A stretch of DNA of 64,000 bases from an uncultured Desulfosarcina sp. (GTDB lineage: Bacteria; Desulfobacterota; Desulfobacteria; Desulfobacterales; Desulfosarcinaceae). Below the pieces are notes generated by a model. That model had not been told where the DNA came from and did no database searches. It worked only from the letters and a program-made list of their open reading frames with translations. The stretch's first letter is position 1. Every line of letters starts with the position of its first letter. Location: contig NZ_OY764190.1 of the NCBI RefSeq assembly GCF_963668215.1, positions 1,240,001 to 1,304,000 of the forward strand, written 5' to 3'. Positions 9,034 through 19,229 of this stretch are shown piece after piece. The position numbers and the translations under genes are program-made.

Positions 9034-11322
9034 CTAATGGCCGTCCATTTTCGCTGCCGCCACCACGGCCTGCCCCAGCGAAATCCCACCGTCGTTGGTC
9101 GGCACCAGACGGTGGGTGAGCAGGTTGAAGCCGCTTTTCTCCAACGCGGCGCCCATTCCGGTCAGCAGGCGATTGTTTTGAAAGACGCCGCCGCTCAGGG
9201 CCACCCGGTCGATGCCCGCAGCCGTTCGCAGGTGGCAGCACAGATCGTGGAAAAGCCGGATCAGGGTGTTATGGAAACGGGCACTGATCGTCGACGGCGT
9301 GCAGCCGTCCAACAAATCGTCGACCACTCCTTTAATAATGGAAGTTGTATCGATCGGAATCGGACCGCTGCCCGTTTCCTCCCAGCCAAAATCGTACTCG
9401 TCCGAGACACTGTCGTCGGCGATCATCTCCAGTTCCATGGCCGCCTGGCCTTCAAAGGCCACCTGGTTGCGCAGACCGACCATGGCGGCAACGGCGTCGA
9501 ACAGCCGGCCCAGGCTGGAGGTCAGCGGGCTGTTGATGCCCTTGTCCATCATCTGGAAGAGCACCGCAATCTGCTGCGTATCGATCGGTTTTAAAAAAGA
9601 CAACCCCGGATGATCGGCCGCCGCAACATCGGCTGCCCGCAGGTGGCTGAGGGCCATGCGCCAGGGCTCCCGGATGGCGGCGGTACTGCCGGGCATGGGT
9701 ACGGGAGCCAGATGGGCCGCCCGGGTGAAACTGCGACAGTCCGCCACCAGCACCTCGCCCCCCCAGATGGTGTTGTCGGTCCCCAGGCCCGTTCCGTCGA
9801 AGGCCAGTCCGATGACCGGTCCATCCGTCTGGTTTTCCGCCAGGCAGGCGGCAATGTGGGCGTGGTGATGCTGCACCTCGATCAGCGGAATATCTCCTAA
9901 TTCCCTGGCGTAGCGGGTGCTCATGTAATCCGGGTGCAGGTCGCAGGCCACCGCCTTCGGTTCGATGTCCAGGATGCGCTTGAGATGGTTCACCGTCAGT
10001 CGGAAAAAATCGTCCGTGGCCTGGTTTTCCAGGTCGCCGATATGCTGGCTGACAAAGGCCTGGCGACCCCGGGTGAGGCAGACGGTACTTTTCAGCTCGG
10101 CCCCGCAGGCCAGAATGGGAAGCACCTCATCTTTAAGAAACACCGGCACGGGCACATACCCGCGGGAGCGGCGGATCGGCCGCATGTGGCCGGCGGCGTG
10201 CCGGACGATGGAATCGTCGGAGCGCAGATAGATGTCCCGGTCGTGGATCAGGTAGTCGTCGGCAATGTCGGCCAGGCGGGCAAAGGCTTCTTCATTATCG
10301 ATGGCGATGGGCTCTTCGCTCAAATTGGCGCTGGTCATCACCAGGGCGTCGAAACCGGCATCCAGCAGCAGGTAATGCAACGGGGTATAGGGCAGCATGA
10401 TGCCAAAATAGCGGTTGCGGGGCGAAACCGCTTCGGCGATGGGCGTGTCGGCTTTCTTTTCCAGCAGAACGATGGGCCGTTGGATGGAGCAAAGCAGTTC
10501 TTCTTCCGCTTCATTCACCTGGGCGATGGCCCGGACGCGCTGCATATCGGCGCACATCAGGGCCAGGGGTTTTTCTTCCCGGTGCTTGCGCCGGCGCAGC
10601 CGCTCCACGGCCTGAGCATTGGTGGCGTCCACGGCCAGATGGAAGCCGCCCAGCCCTTTAACGGCCGCAATGCGTCCCGCCTTGATTCGTTTGGCTGTTT
10701 CCACGATGGGATCGTCGGCTTCGACCGACCGCCCCTCACCGTCGTACAGGATCACCCGGGGACCGCAAACCGGACAGGCGTTGGGCTGGGCGTGAAACCG
10801 GCGGTTGTCGGGATCGTCGTACTCGGCCTGGCACTGCGGACACATGGTGAAGTGGCGCATGCTGGTTTTGGGCCGGTCGTAGGGAATGTCGTCGATGATG
10901 GTGTAACGGGGGCCGCAGTTGGTGCAGTTGATAAAAGGATACCGGAAGCGGCGGTCGTTGGGATCACGCATCTCGGCCAGGCAGTCGTCGCAGACCCGCA
11001 CATCCGGAGAGATCAGAGTCTGCCGGGTGGCGCTGGCCCGGCTCTTGACGATGGAAAAAGCGTCAAACCCCGTTATGGCTTGGGGCTTTTCGGTAATTTC
11101 GACGATGTGCGCCAATGGCGGCTTGCGATGGGGAAGATCGTCGGTGAACTGCCGGATACGGTCGGGCGGGCCTTCCAGGATCAGGGTTACACCCGTGGCG
11201 GTGTTGGCCACCTCCCCTTTCAGACCGTAGTGGTTGGCCAACTGATAGATGAAGGGCCGAAATCCCACACCTTGGACGATGCCGTTGATTTCCAGGCGTT
11301 TTGCCGAAGTTGCCGCCGTCAT
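9034..11322 (-). CDS. hypF: carbamoyltransferase HypF
   Basis: HypF uses carbamoyl phosphate and ATP to carbamoylate the HypE terminal Cys, the source of hydrogenase cyanide. The 762-residue protein shows the family order: an N-terminal acylphosphatase domain (GIVQGVGFRPFIYQLA, residues about 10-95), two zinc-finger pairs (CDDCLAEMRD/CTNCGPRYT, then CPQCQAEY/CPVCGPR), a YrdC-like domain (about 205-385; KGLGGFHLAVDA, SANLSEEPI) and a Kae1-like domain (about 470-755; HHHAHIAACLAEN, FDGTGLG, SGGVFQN). It sits 15 bp after hypC. The ribosome site is weak, so it may depend on coupling to hypC. Confidence 0.96.
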   Translation of the reverse strand: MTAATSAKRLEINGIVQGVGFRPFIYQLANHYGLKGEVANTATGVTLILEGPPDRIRQFTDDLPHRKPPLAHIVEITEKPQAITGFDAFSIVKSRASATRQTLISPDVRVCDDCLAEMRDPNDRRFRYPFINCTNCGPRYTIIDDIPYDRPKTSMRHFTMCPQCQAEYDDPDNRRFHAQPNACPVCGPRVILYDGEGRSVEADDPIVETAKRIKAGRIAAVKGLGGFHLAVDATNAQAVERLRRRKHREEKPLALMCADMQRVRAIAQVNEAEEELLCSIQRPIVLLEKKADTPIAEAVSPRNRYFGIMLPYTPLHYLLLDAGFDALVMTSANLSEEPIAIDNEEAFARLADIADDYLIHDRDIYLRSDDSIVRHAAGHMRPIRRSRGYVPVPVFLKDEVLPILACGAELKSTVCLTRGRQAFVSQHIGDLENQATDDFFRLTVNHLKRILDIEPKAVACDLHPDYMSTRYARELGDIPLIEVQHHHAHIAACLAENQTDGPVIGLAFDGTGLGTDNTIWGGEVLVADCRSFTRAAHLAPVPMPGSTAAIREPWRMALSHLRAADVAAADHPGLSFLKPIDTQQIAVLFQMMDKGINSPLTSSLGRLFDAVAAMVGLRNQVAFEGQAAMELEMIADDSVSDEYDFGWEETGSGPIPIDTTSIIKGVVDDLLDGCTPSTISARFHNTLIRLFHDLCCHLRTAAGIDRVALSGGVFQNNRLLTGMGAALEKSGFNLLTHRLVPTNDGGISLGQAVVAAAKMDGH

Positions 11323-11337
11323 GGCCCGATGGGGTGC

Positions 11338-11580
11338 TCAGCCTTGATCCGGGTCCATATCGTCAACCATCGCCGCGGCTTCCCGCAGCAGCCGGATGGA
11401 TTCGGCCGCTGCCGCCGCGTCCAGCTTCTGGATGGCAAATCCGGCGTGGACGATCACGAAATCGCCCACGGCCGCATCCTCCAGCAGCATCAGGCTGGCC
11501 GAGCGCTGGACACCTTCCACGTCGATGGTGGCCATGCCGCCTTCAATTTCGACGATTTTGGATGGAATGGCAAGGCACAT
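11338..11580 (-). CDS. hypC: hydrogenase maturation chaperone HypC/HybG
   Basis: An 80-residue HypC-type chaperone that begins with MCLAIP, so after Met removal the essential Cys is N-terminal; this Cys contacts the iron precursor on HypD and the hydrogenase large subunit. It has the typical small beta-barrel pattern (GGMATIDVEGVQRSASLMLL, VGDFVIVHAGFAIQKLD). GGGAG lies about 9 nt before the ATG. It sits 5 bp after the hydrogenase protease gene and just before hypF. Confidence 0.95.
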   Translation of the reverse strand: MCLAIPSKIVEIEGGMATIDVEGVQRSASLMLLEDAAVGDFVIVHAGFAIQKLDAAAAAESIRLLREAAAMVDDMDPDQG

Positions 11581-11585
11581 GGGTT

Positions 11586-12080
11586 TCAGGCTCCCTCTTT
11601 TTCCGTGTAGACCACTTCCAACCGGTCCAGTTCAGTGAGCACCATCTGGATCACATCATCGATGCGGTCCGCCGTTGCCGCGGTCAGATCCACAGACAAC
11701 GTTTCGATATCCTTGGGCTCGATGCCGACGATGACCGTTTCCGGCACCTTGTCCAGCGCCTGGCAAAGGGTCAGGGATTCGAGAAAATCGATCTGATGCA
11801 GCGAATTTTTTGCCCGGATGCGCTCGGGAATCGCCTCGCCGTCGATGCGGTACAGGTCGCCGGGCTGGCCGCCGTTGCGAATGACGTCCACAACGATGAG
11901 CTGATCGGCTTCGGATATGATGCCCATCAGGTTGATCCCCAGAACGCCGCCGTCGATCACCGACACATTGTCCGGAAAATCGTAGCGTTCTTCCAGCGCC
12001 TCCACCACCCGGATGCCGAAACCCTCGTCGCTGAGAAGAATATTGCCGACGCCCAGAATCATGACATGTTCAGAATTCAT
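11586..12080 (-). CDS. [NiFe] hydrogenase maturation protease (HyaD/HybD family)
   Basis: Endopeptidase that removes the C-terminal tail of a hydrogenase large subunit after nickel insertion. The N-terminus ILGVGNILLSDEGFGIRVVE carries the conserved metal-ligand Glu; a VVDV Asp and a His in SLHQIDF complete the usual triad. ATG 12080 was chosen because the family starts a few residues before ILGVGN; a longer frame to 12176 would add 32 unrelated residues. 164 residues, normal. A likely substrate is the periplasmic large subunit at 15357-17006, which has a cleavable tail. The MvhA-type subunit at 41991 has no tail. Confidence 0.92.
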   Translation of the reverse strand: MNSEHVMILGVGNILLSDEGFGIRVVEALEERYDFPDNVSVIDGGVLGINLMGIISEADQLIVVDVIRNGGQPGDLYRIDGEAIPERIRAKNSLHQIDFLESLTLCQALDKVPETVIVGIEPKDIETLSVDLTAATADRIDDVIQMVLTELDRLEVVYTEKEGA

Positions 12081-12182
12081 ATCCCCGGTCTTTTCGCTGC
12101 GGTTGTTTTTCTTTTCAAGCCGATGCCTGGCCTGAAGGCAAGTTGTATAGGTAGCACTAAATGGATACGGGTTCAAGGCATC

Positions 12183-12731
12183 TCAATGGTAAAAATCCCT
12201 TCTGTCCGCGGGAATCGCCAGATTTTTGATATCCAGGGAAACGTAACCCATTCGGCCGGCGATCACGGAAACCGGCTGCTGCCAGGCGACCTTGTAGCCG
12301 CCGATCATGGCCGGAAACATCACCACAACATAGTAGTTGCCGACAGGAACGTCCAGAAAGGCGAAATTTCCGGTATCCGAGGACTCCGTATGGGCGATCA
12401 GATAGCCGGGTTGGTTGCGATGCTGAGCGAACTGCTTGTAAAAATCGAGGTGCATCTGATTGATGCGGTCCAGGCGTCGATGGGTTTCCATCTCTTCCAG
12501 ACCCGAAACCTGGGGGACCGGGATCTCCTGGCTGGTCAGAAAAACGGAAAGATATTGGCCGTAGATCCGCTGCCCGCTTTCGTCGGTGATGCAAAGGCTG
12601 CCCAGCAGTCCCTGCATTGCCAAGACGGGGGGTGCGGACCCTGCGCACAAAATCGAAAGAATGACCGACAACACCGCCCATCTAATAGCTCTACGGATAA
12701 ATTGCTGACAATGTGGGGGTTGAACGTACAT
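12183..12731 (-). CDS. small exported protein of unknown function upstream of hyp genes
   Basis: Not recognised as a named family. The ATG at 12731 has a near-perfect site (AGGAGGTGACGGCC) and opens a 182-residue protein with basic N-region (FIRRAIRW), a hydrophobic segment ending near Ala-Met at about residue 38, then a mature domain starting with LLGSLCITDESGQ. The mature part reads like a beta-sandwich (GNFAFLDVPVGNYYVVVMFP) similar in style to carboxypeptidase-regulatory-like domains, with one helical stretch (about residues 90-110). It is first in the run that continues into the protease and hypCFDE 102 bp downstream. A role at the cell surface near the hydrogenase is only an inference from position. 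Confidence 0.7.
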   Translation of the reverse strand: MYVQPPHCQQFIRRAIRWAVLSVILSILCAGSAPPVLAMQGLLGSLCITDESGQRIYGQYLSVFLTSQEIPVPQVSGLEEMETHRRLDRINQMHLDFYKQFAQHRNQPGYLIAHTESSDTGNFAFLDVPVGNYYVVVMFPAMIGGYKVAWQQPVSVIAGRMGYVSLDIKNLAIPADRRDFYH

Positions 12732-12841
12732 GGCCGTCACCTCCTGCAACTTTGGAACCGTTATTGAAAATACGCTCAAAAGATGGAATAGTAAACCCCA
12801 ATGCCGATCAACCGAATCCGCCACCGTTTCAGGAGGCGTCC

Positions 12842-14809
12842 ATGGATCGTTCATATATGGGAAAGGTGCTGTGGGTCAACCTGAGCACCGGCGTTCTTTC
12901 CACCGAACGCATCCCCGATAAAATTTACAGCCGGTTTTTATCCGGCACCGGACTGGCCTCCTGGCTGCTGTACCATCGCATTCCCGACCGGGCCGATCCT
13001 TTAGGCCCGGACAATGTCCTGGGGTTTGTGTCCGGGGTTTTAACCGGCAGCGGCTCCCTGTTCACCGGGCGCTGGATGGTGGTGGGCAAAAGCCCCCTTA
13101 CCGGTACCTGGGGGGATGCCAATTGCGGCGGCAACCTGTCCCCCGGCATCAAGGGATGCGGCTTCGATGGCATCTTTTTCACCGGACAAAGTGAGCGGCC
13201 CGTCTACTTCTATGCCGACACCCGCAAAGCCGAACTGCGCGATGCCAGCCACCTGTGGGGCAAGGACGCCATCGAAACGGAACGGATCCTGATCAAGGCC
13301 CACGGGAAAAAACAGCGGGCCCGGGTGGCCTGCATCGGCATGGCCGGGGAGCGGCGATCCCTGATTTCCGGCATCGTGAACCACGGCGGACGGCTGGCGG
13401 CCCGCAGCGGGTTAGGGGCCGTGATGGGGGCCAAAAAGCTCAAAGCGGTGGTCCTGTGCGGCGCCCACCGGGTCAAGGTTTACGACCGGAAGCAAATGAA
13501 GGCCCTCAGCCTGAAATGCAACGAACACGTCGCTTTTCAGCCGCCTTTTTTAAACGGTACCATGACCGCCTACCTGGGCACCCTCATGCGGCTGTTGCCC
13601 ACCCAGATGGAACTGGACGGCATGCTCTACAAGATCATGCTGAAAAAATGGGGCACCGTGAACCAGAACCAGATGGCCATCGAGACGGGCGATGCTCCGG
13701 TCATGAACTGGAAAGGCTCCAACCGGGATTTCGGCCTGGAGCAGTCCAAACTCATCGATCCCGACGAATTCACCAAACCGGTGGTGGCCAAATACTTCTG
13801 CTACTCCTGCCCCTTGGGTTGCGGCGGCATCAACCTGGCGCCCGACGGCAAGACTGAAGTCCACCGGCCCGAATATGAATCCACCATCGCCCTGGGCGGG
13901 TTGTGCCTCAACGAGGATGCGGACAGCATCTACTATCTCAACGAACTGCTCAACCGCGCCGGCATGGATACCATTTCGGTGGGCGGTACGGTGGCCTTTG
14001 CCATCGAATGTTATGAAACCGGCCTTCTGACCACCGAGGAGACCGACGGCCTCAAACTGACCTGGGGCAATACCGACGCCATCGTTCAGCTGGTGGAAAA
14101 AATGGTCAAACGCGAAGGGATCGGTGATCTGCTGGCGGACGGAGTCAAACGGGCCGCCCTGCAGATCGGCAAAGGGGCCGACAAAATGGCCATCAACGCC
14201 GGCGGCCAGGAACTGGCCATGCATGATGGGCGCTTCGATCCCGGATTCGCCGTTCATAACGTGGTCGAACCCACGCCGGGAAGGCACACCATCGGCTCCT
14301 ACATGTACTACGAAATGTTCCAGCTCTGGCGGCAAATACCGGATTTGCCCGATCCCTCCCTGCTCTATTTCAAGGGCAGCAAATATCGGGCGAGCCGCGA
14401 GAAAGCAGTCATGGCGGCAGCCTGCAGCCAGTACATGAACGTGATCAACGGGGCCGGATGCTGCCTGTTCGGCGCTCTTCTGGGCGCCCACCGCATCCCG
14501 GTATTCGACTGGCTCAACGTCGCCACCGGCTGGGACGCCGACCCCGAAGCATACATGCGGGTCGGCCACCGCATTCAGACCGTCAAGCAGTTGTTCAACA
14601 TCAAGCAGGGCGTCTCGCCCAGGGACATCCGCATCAGCCGGCGGGTGCTGGGCGACCCGCCCCAGAAAGAAGGCGCCAACAAGGGGAGAACGGTGCCCCT
14701 GGAAAAGCTGCGGCGCTATTACTGGCAGGAAATGGGATACGATATGGAAAGCGGCGTTCCCACGGCGGCCTGCCTGGCCCGGTTGGGGCTGGAAGACGAG
14801 GCGCTGTAG
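12842..14809 (+). CDS. tungsten-type aldehyde:ferredoxin oxidoreductase
   Basis: A 655-residue AOR-family enzyme that binds W (or Mo) bis-pterin and one [4Fe-4S] cluster and oxidises aldehydes to acids, or in the BamB branch reduces aryl-CoA. The N-terminal AOR domain is clear (GKVLWVNLSTG, TGSGSLFTGRWMVVGKSPLTG, GDANCGGNLSPGIKGCGFDGI). Cluster Cys are C320, C323 and C327 in CYSCPLGCGG, with a later C540/C541 near the C-terminus. AGGAGG lies 4 nt before ATG 12842. Translation passes directly into the polyferredoxin gene (2-bp gap), matching the AorAB and BamBC pairings. The substrate cannot be fixed from sequence; no Bam or benzoate genes are in the window. Confidence 0.88.
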   Translation: MDRSYMGKVLWVNLSTGVLSTERIPDKIYSRFLSGTGLASWLLYHRIPDRADPLGPDNVLGFVSGVLTGSGSLFTGRWMVVGKSPLTGTWGDANCGGNLSPGIKGCGFDGIFFTGQSERPVYFYADTRKAELRDASHLWGKDAIETERILIKAHGKKQRARVACIGMAGERRSLISGIVNHGGRLAARSGLGAVMGAKKLKAVVLCGAHRVKVYDRKQMKALSLKCNEHVAFQPPFLNGTMTAYLGTLMRLLPTQMELDGMLYKIMLKKWGTVNQNQMAIETGDAPVMNWKGSNRDFGLEQSKLIDPDEFTKPVVAKYFCYSCPLGCGGINLAPDGKTEVHRPEYESTIALGGLCLNEDADSIYYLNELLNRAGMDTISVGGTVAFAIECYETGLLTTEETDGLKLTWGNTDAIVQLVEKMVKREGIGDLLADGVKRAALQIGKGADKMAINAGGQELAMHDGRFDPGFAVHNVVEPTPGRHTIGSYMYYEMFQLWRQIPDLPDPSLLYFKGSKYRASREKAVMAAACSQYMNVINGAGCCLFGALLGAHRIPVFDWLNVATGWDADPEAYMRVGHRIQTVKQLFNIKQGVSPRDIRISRRVLGDPPQKEGANKGRTVPLEKLRRYYWQEMGYDMESGVPTAACLARLGLEDEAL

Positions 14810-14811
14810 CC

Positions 14812-15237
14812 ATGGCCTACGAAATCACCCATCTCTGTGTGGGCTGCGGGGTGTGCAAACGCATCTGCCCGGTGGACGCCATAACGGGAAAAAGCAAAAA
14901 GCTTCATCGCATCGACCCTTCCGTCTGCATCGACTGCGGAGCCTGCGGGCGCATCTGCCCCCACGGAAGCGTGAAGGACATCGATGGCAACGTGTGTGAA
15001 CGCATCCGCATCCGCTCCCGCTGGCCCAAACCGGTGTTCGATCCTTTTCTTTGCATGGCCTGCACCATTTGCGTGGAAGCCTGCCCCACCAGCTGCATCG
15101 ATTTGAGAGCGGACCGCGGCACCCGGGAAACCCTTCGGCGTCCCTTTCTGAAAAACGAACGCCACTGCATCGCCTGCGGGTTCTGTTCCGCCGAGTGTCC
15201 GGTGGATGCCATCGCCATGTCCGACGAAAAAGCCTGA
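14812..15237 (+). CDS. polyferredoxin with four [4Fe-4S] motifs, partner of the AOR
   Basis: A 141-residue protein with four regularly spaced cluster motifs: CVGCGVCKRICP, CIDCGACGRICP, CMACTICVEACP and CIACGFCSAECP. This is the arrangement of the electron-transfer subunit of tungsten aldehyde oxidoreductases (AorA) and is similar to BamC. The start ATG is 2 bp after the AOR stop, so the two are co-expressed. It would pass electrons from the W-pterin subunit to ferredoxin or another acceptor. Cytoplasmic; no signal peptide. Confidence 0.9.
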   Translation: MAYEITHLCVGCGVCKRICPVDAITGKSKKLHRIDPSVCIDCGACGRICPHGSVKDIDGNVCERIRIRSRWPKPVFDPFLCMACTICVEACPTSCIDLRADRGTRETLRRPFLKNERHCIACGFCSAECPVDAIAMSDEKA

Positions 15238-15257
15238 CGCACCTTTTACCGGCAGCT

Positions 15258-15285
15258 GTAAGGGCACGGCGCGCCGTGCCCTTAC
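15258..15285. repeat. 28-bp perfect palindrome (REP-like)
   Basis: A perfect 14+14 palindrome, GTAAGGGCACGGCG and its complement, 20 bp after the polyferredoxin stop. No T-tract follows, so it is not a classical terminator. It resembles the GC-rich extragenic palindromes of the GGGCACGGCGCGCCGTGCCC type dispersed in many genomes. Confidence 0.7.
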
Positions 15286-15298
15286 CCGATTCCCCAAT

Positions 15299-15342
15299 AA
15301 AAAAACCCCCTCCCGAAAAGACTTCCGGGAGGGGGTTTGGTT
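15299..15342. terminator. bidirectional terminator between AOR and hydrogenase operons
   Basis: 13-bp perfect stem (AAACCCCCTCCCG, 15303-15315; complement 15326-15338) with a 10-base loop. T runs follow on both strands, stronger on the minus strand, so it would end both the AOR-ferredoxin transcript and the convergent hydrogenase transcript. Confidence 0.88.
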
Positions 15343-15356
15343 TTCAGCGCGGTGCG

Positions 15357-17006
<1,650 letters not shown>

Positions 17007-17053
17007 TATATCGTCCTCCCTTATTCGTTAAAGGAATTGTTCGGTTCTCGGTT

Positions 17054-17995
17054 TTACATCTCTTCGTAGAACGGAGTCATCTTGTCCCAGAAGCCCGGTT
17101 CGCTGCAGCCGATGCAGGGATGGCCCGCTTCCACCGGCCAGCTGGTACCGTCGTTGAATTTGGCGATCGGGCAGTTGTTGTAAGTTTCCGGACCGCGGCA
17201 GCCCACCTTGTACAGGCAGTATCCCAGGGCGGCTTCTTCGCTGCCGAACTCCTCCACGAACTCTTCGTTTTCGAAATGGGCGCGACGGGGGCACTGATCG
17301 TGAATGGTCTTGCCGTAGGCAAACAGGGGGCGTCCGCTTTCGTCCAGGTCGGGTAGCTTGCCCAGAAGGAGATAATTGACCACGGTTCCCACCAGGTTGA
17401 TGGGGTTGGGCGGACAGCCGGGGATGTTGAGGGTCTTGATGCCGATGGCCTCGCCGACGCCTTTGTACCCGCCGGGGTTGGGAGCGGCGGCGGGAATGCC
17501 ACCATAGGAGGCACAGGTACCCAGAGCGATCACGGCGGCGGCCTTGGGACAAACCTCCTTGGCGATTTCCAGGAACGAACGGCCGGCGACCTTGCCGTAC
17601 CCACCGTTGTACTTGGTGGCCACGGAGCCTTCGACGACGCAGATGAATTTGCCGTTGTATTTCTCGACGGCGTGCTGCAACTGCTCCTCGGCCTGATGGC
17701 CGGCGGCGGCCATGATGGTTTCGTGGTATTCCACGGAAAGCACTTCCAGGACCAACTCGTCGATGTAGGGATACTGGGTACGAAGCAGGGCTTCAGAACA
17801 TCCGGTGCATTCGGCAAAATGCAGCCAGATTACGGGTGGGCGCTGAGCCGGAGCGGCGAAGACCTCGGCCACCTTGGGCACATAGGCGGCGGACAGCCCC
17901 ATAGTTGCCGTCAGGGCCGTGCAGTACTTCATGAAATCTCTTCGTGAGACGCCTTTCTCCTTCAGCCTTTCGTAAAATGATCTTTCCTTGTCCAT
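17054..17995 (-). CDS. hynA: periplasmic [NiFe] hydrogenase, small subunit (Tat-exported)
   Basis: A 313-residue FeS subunit. The Tat signal SRRDFMKY is followed by a hydrophobic segment and an Ala-x-Ala type site near residue 46, so the folded heterodimer is exported to the periplasm. Cluster motifs include CTGCSEALLR (proximal), CRGPETYNNCP and PCIGCSEPGFWD. There is no C-terminal membrane anchor (it ends soon after FWDKMTPFY), so the enzyme should be soluble. ATG 17995 was chosen for the strong AGGAGGTGCCA site; a 21-codon longer frame adds a non-Tat extension. First gene of hynAB. Confidence 0.95.
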   Translation of the reverse strand: MDKERSFYERLKEKGVSRRDFMKYCTALTATMGLSAAYVPKVAEVFAAPAQRPPVIWLHFAECTGCSEALLRTQYPYIDELVLEVLSVEYHETIMAAAGHQAEEQLQHAVEKYNGKFICVVEGSVATKYNGGYGKVAGRSFLEIAKEVCPKAAAVIALGTCASYGGIPAAAPNPGGYKGVGEAIGIKTLNIPGCPPNPINLVGTVVNYLLLGKLPDLDESGRPLFAYGKTIHDQCPRRAHFENEEFVEEFGSEEAALGYCLYKVGCRGPETYNNCPIAKFNDGTSWPVEAGHPCIGCSEPGFWDKMTPFYEEM

Positions 17996-18493
17996 TGGCA
18001 CCTCCTGATGCTGGTTATGGATAATTGTGGAACAAAAAAAGGAAACCGGTTCATACACAACTCAGCCGATCGGCAGTGGCCGTTATCGGCGTCGTCATGG
18101 TTGCACCGGTTCTTCCAGATCGCGATAGGTTCGAATTGTTTGTTAAAGCAACGTTCACTGCGTTTCGCAATTCGCTCAATTGTCGGATCCGTTCAACAGC
18201 GATTACTGCCATCCGATTAGCCGCCCGGTTCTTCGCAGGCATAAATGCACAGTCGTTGGCATTCGGTAACGCTGAACTGCTTTCAATTCAATAACAAAAG
18301 AAAAAATAAACGGTATTTAGGACTTTTAGTGGAAGCCCCGCATCAAGTCAAGGGTAAAAGGGGTTTATTGGCTATTGTTCAGGCGGGTTGGGCTCCAAGG
18401 GGGGAGAAATTCGGCAACCGCTGCCGAAGATGGTTGGCAAAGCGCCCGCAGGAACAAATCGGGCGCGTCGGCTTTCCGCCACGGCTGCCGGGA
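17996..18493. other. 498-bp intergenic region upstream of hydrogenase genes
   Basis: No gene supported. It must hold the hydrogenase promoter, but I see no convincing sigma70 or sigma54 (-24/-12) match. It contains an inverted pair CGAATTG/CAATTCG (about 18131-18176) and is lower in GC than its neighbours. Short frames on both strands (for example minus 18051-18242) lack ribosome sites. Confidence 0.5.
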
Positions 18494-18973
18494 TCAGACG
18501 TCATCCATGTCGTCATCTTCGTCGGATATGGTAATGTTTTTTTTCAGGTTCTTGATAATGCCTTTCTCTTCGAAACCGTCATCCATGTCATCGTCTTCGA
18601 GCAGATCGTCCACATCCATGTCTTCATCTTCATCGTCTTCGATTCCGACATCTTCCAGCGCTTCCTCATCGTCCGCATCGAACATTTCCCGTTCCTCGAA
18701 GAAAAGCTCGGCCGACGTGTTGGCGCCGGGCTGGAATATCTCGATTACAGCATCGGCGATACGTTCGGTATAAGCCCCCGGCGGATACATATTGTTGGTG
18801 CGCAGGGCCTGGATCAATGCGCTGCGATCCCTGTCCATGGCGGCTTTGATTGCCGGGACATCATAAGTTTCTTCACAAAGAAGGGAGAGCATCTCCTTGT
18901 CCAGTTCGGCGTATTCCTGGATGGAGAGTTTCTCGTTCCCATTGTCCAACAGGACCACGTATTTCTGTTTCAT
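18494..18973 (-). CDS. hypothetical protein with very acidic C-terminal tail
   Basis: A 159-residue cytoplasmic protein of unknown function. ATG 18973 has GGAGGAAGACGCAG upstream, which is decisive over a 16-codon longer frame. Residues 1-100 are ordinary and probably helical (EYAELDKEMLSLLCEE and later); residues about 100-150 are dominated by Asp and Glu, including DDEDEDMDVDDLLEDDDMDD. Acidic tails of this kind bind cations or basic partners. It stands alone between the hydrogenase region and the tRNA genes. Confidence 0.75.
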   Translation of the reverse strand: MKQKYVVLLDNGNEKLSIQEYAELDKEMLSLLCEETYDVPAIKAAMDRDRSALIQALRTNNMYPPGAYTERIADAVIEIFQPGANTSAELFFEEREMFDADDEEALEDVGIEDDEDEDMDVDDLLEDDDMDDGFEEKGIIKNLKKNITISDEDDDMDDV

Positions 18974-19114
18974 CTGCGTCTTCCTCCGGAGGCGAAAAAT
19001 CGCCGTATATTTTTTGTGCACGGAGGAACATCATAAAACATCTTTGATGTCAACAGTCATTTAAGGGATTGACGCTGACGGCTCAAAATGGTAGTGGGTC
19101 GCCTTATCCCAAGT

Positions 19115-19200
19115 GGAGGGATGGCCGAGTGGTTTAAGGCGGCGGTCTTGAAAACCGTTGAGCGAAAGCTCCGTGGGTTCGAATCCTACTCCCTCCGCCA
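19115..19200 (+). tRNA. tRNA-Ser(TGA)
   Basis: Cloverleaf with acceptor GGAGGGA/TCCCTCC, D-arm GGCCGAGTGGTTTAAGGC, anticodon loop CTTGAAA (anticodon TGA), a class II variable arm (TTGAGCGAAAGCTCCG), T-arm GGGTTCGAATCCTAC, and encoded CCA. Read by eye. The second tRNA-Ser follows 29 bp downstream, probably in the same transcript. Confidence 0.95.
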
Positions 19201-19229
19201 TCACGCCAAGTGATTCTGACGACCTTGCT

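Noticed and set aside
18051..18242. 63-codon minus-strand frame upstream of the hydrogenase
   Set aside because: No ribosome site, no recognisable domain, and it ends against the strong hynA ribosome site; treated as non-coding.
18131..18290. Integron-type attC site
   Set aside because: There is a CGAATTG/CAATTCG dyad, but the core RYYYAAC/GTTRRRY boxes are not arranged as in attC and no integrase is present.
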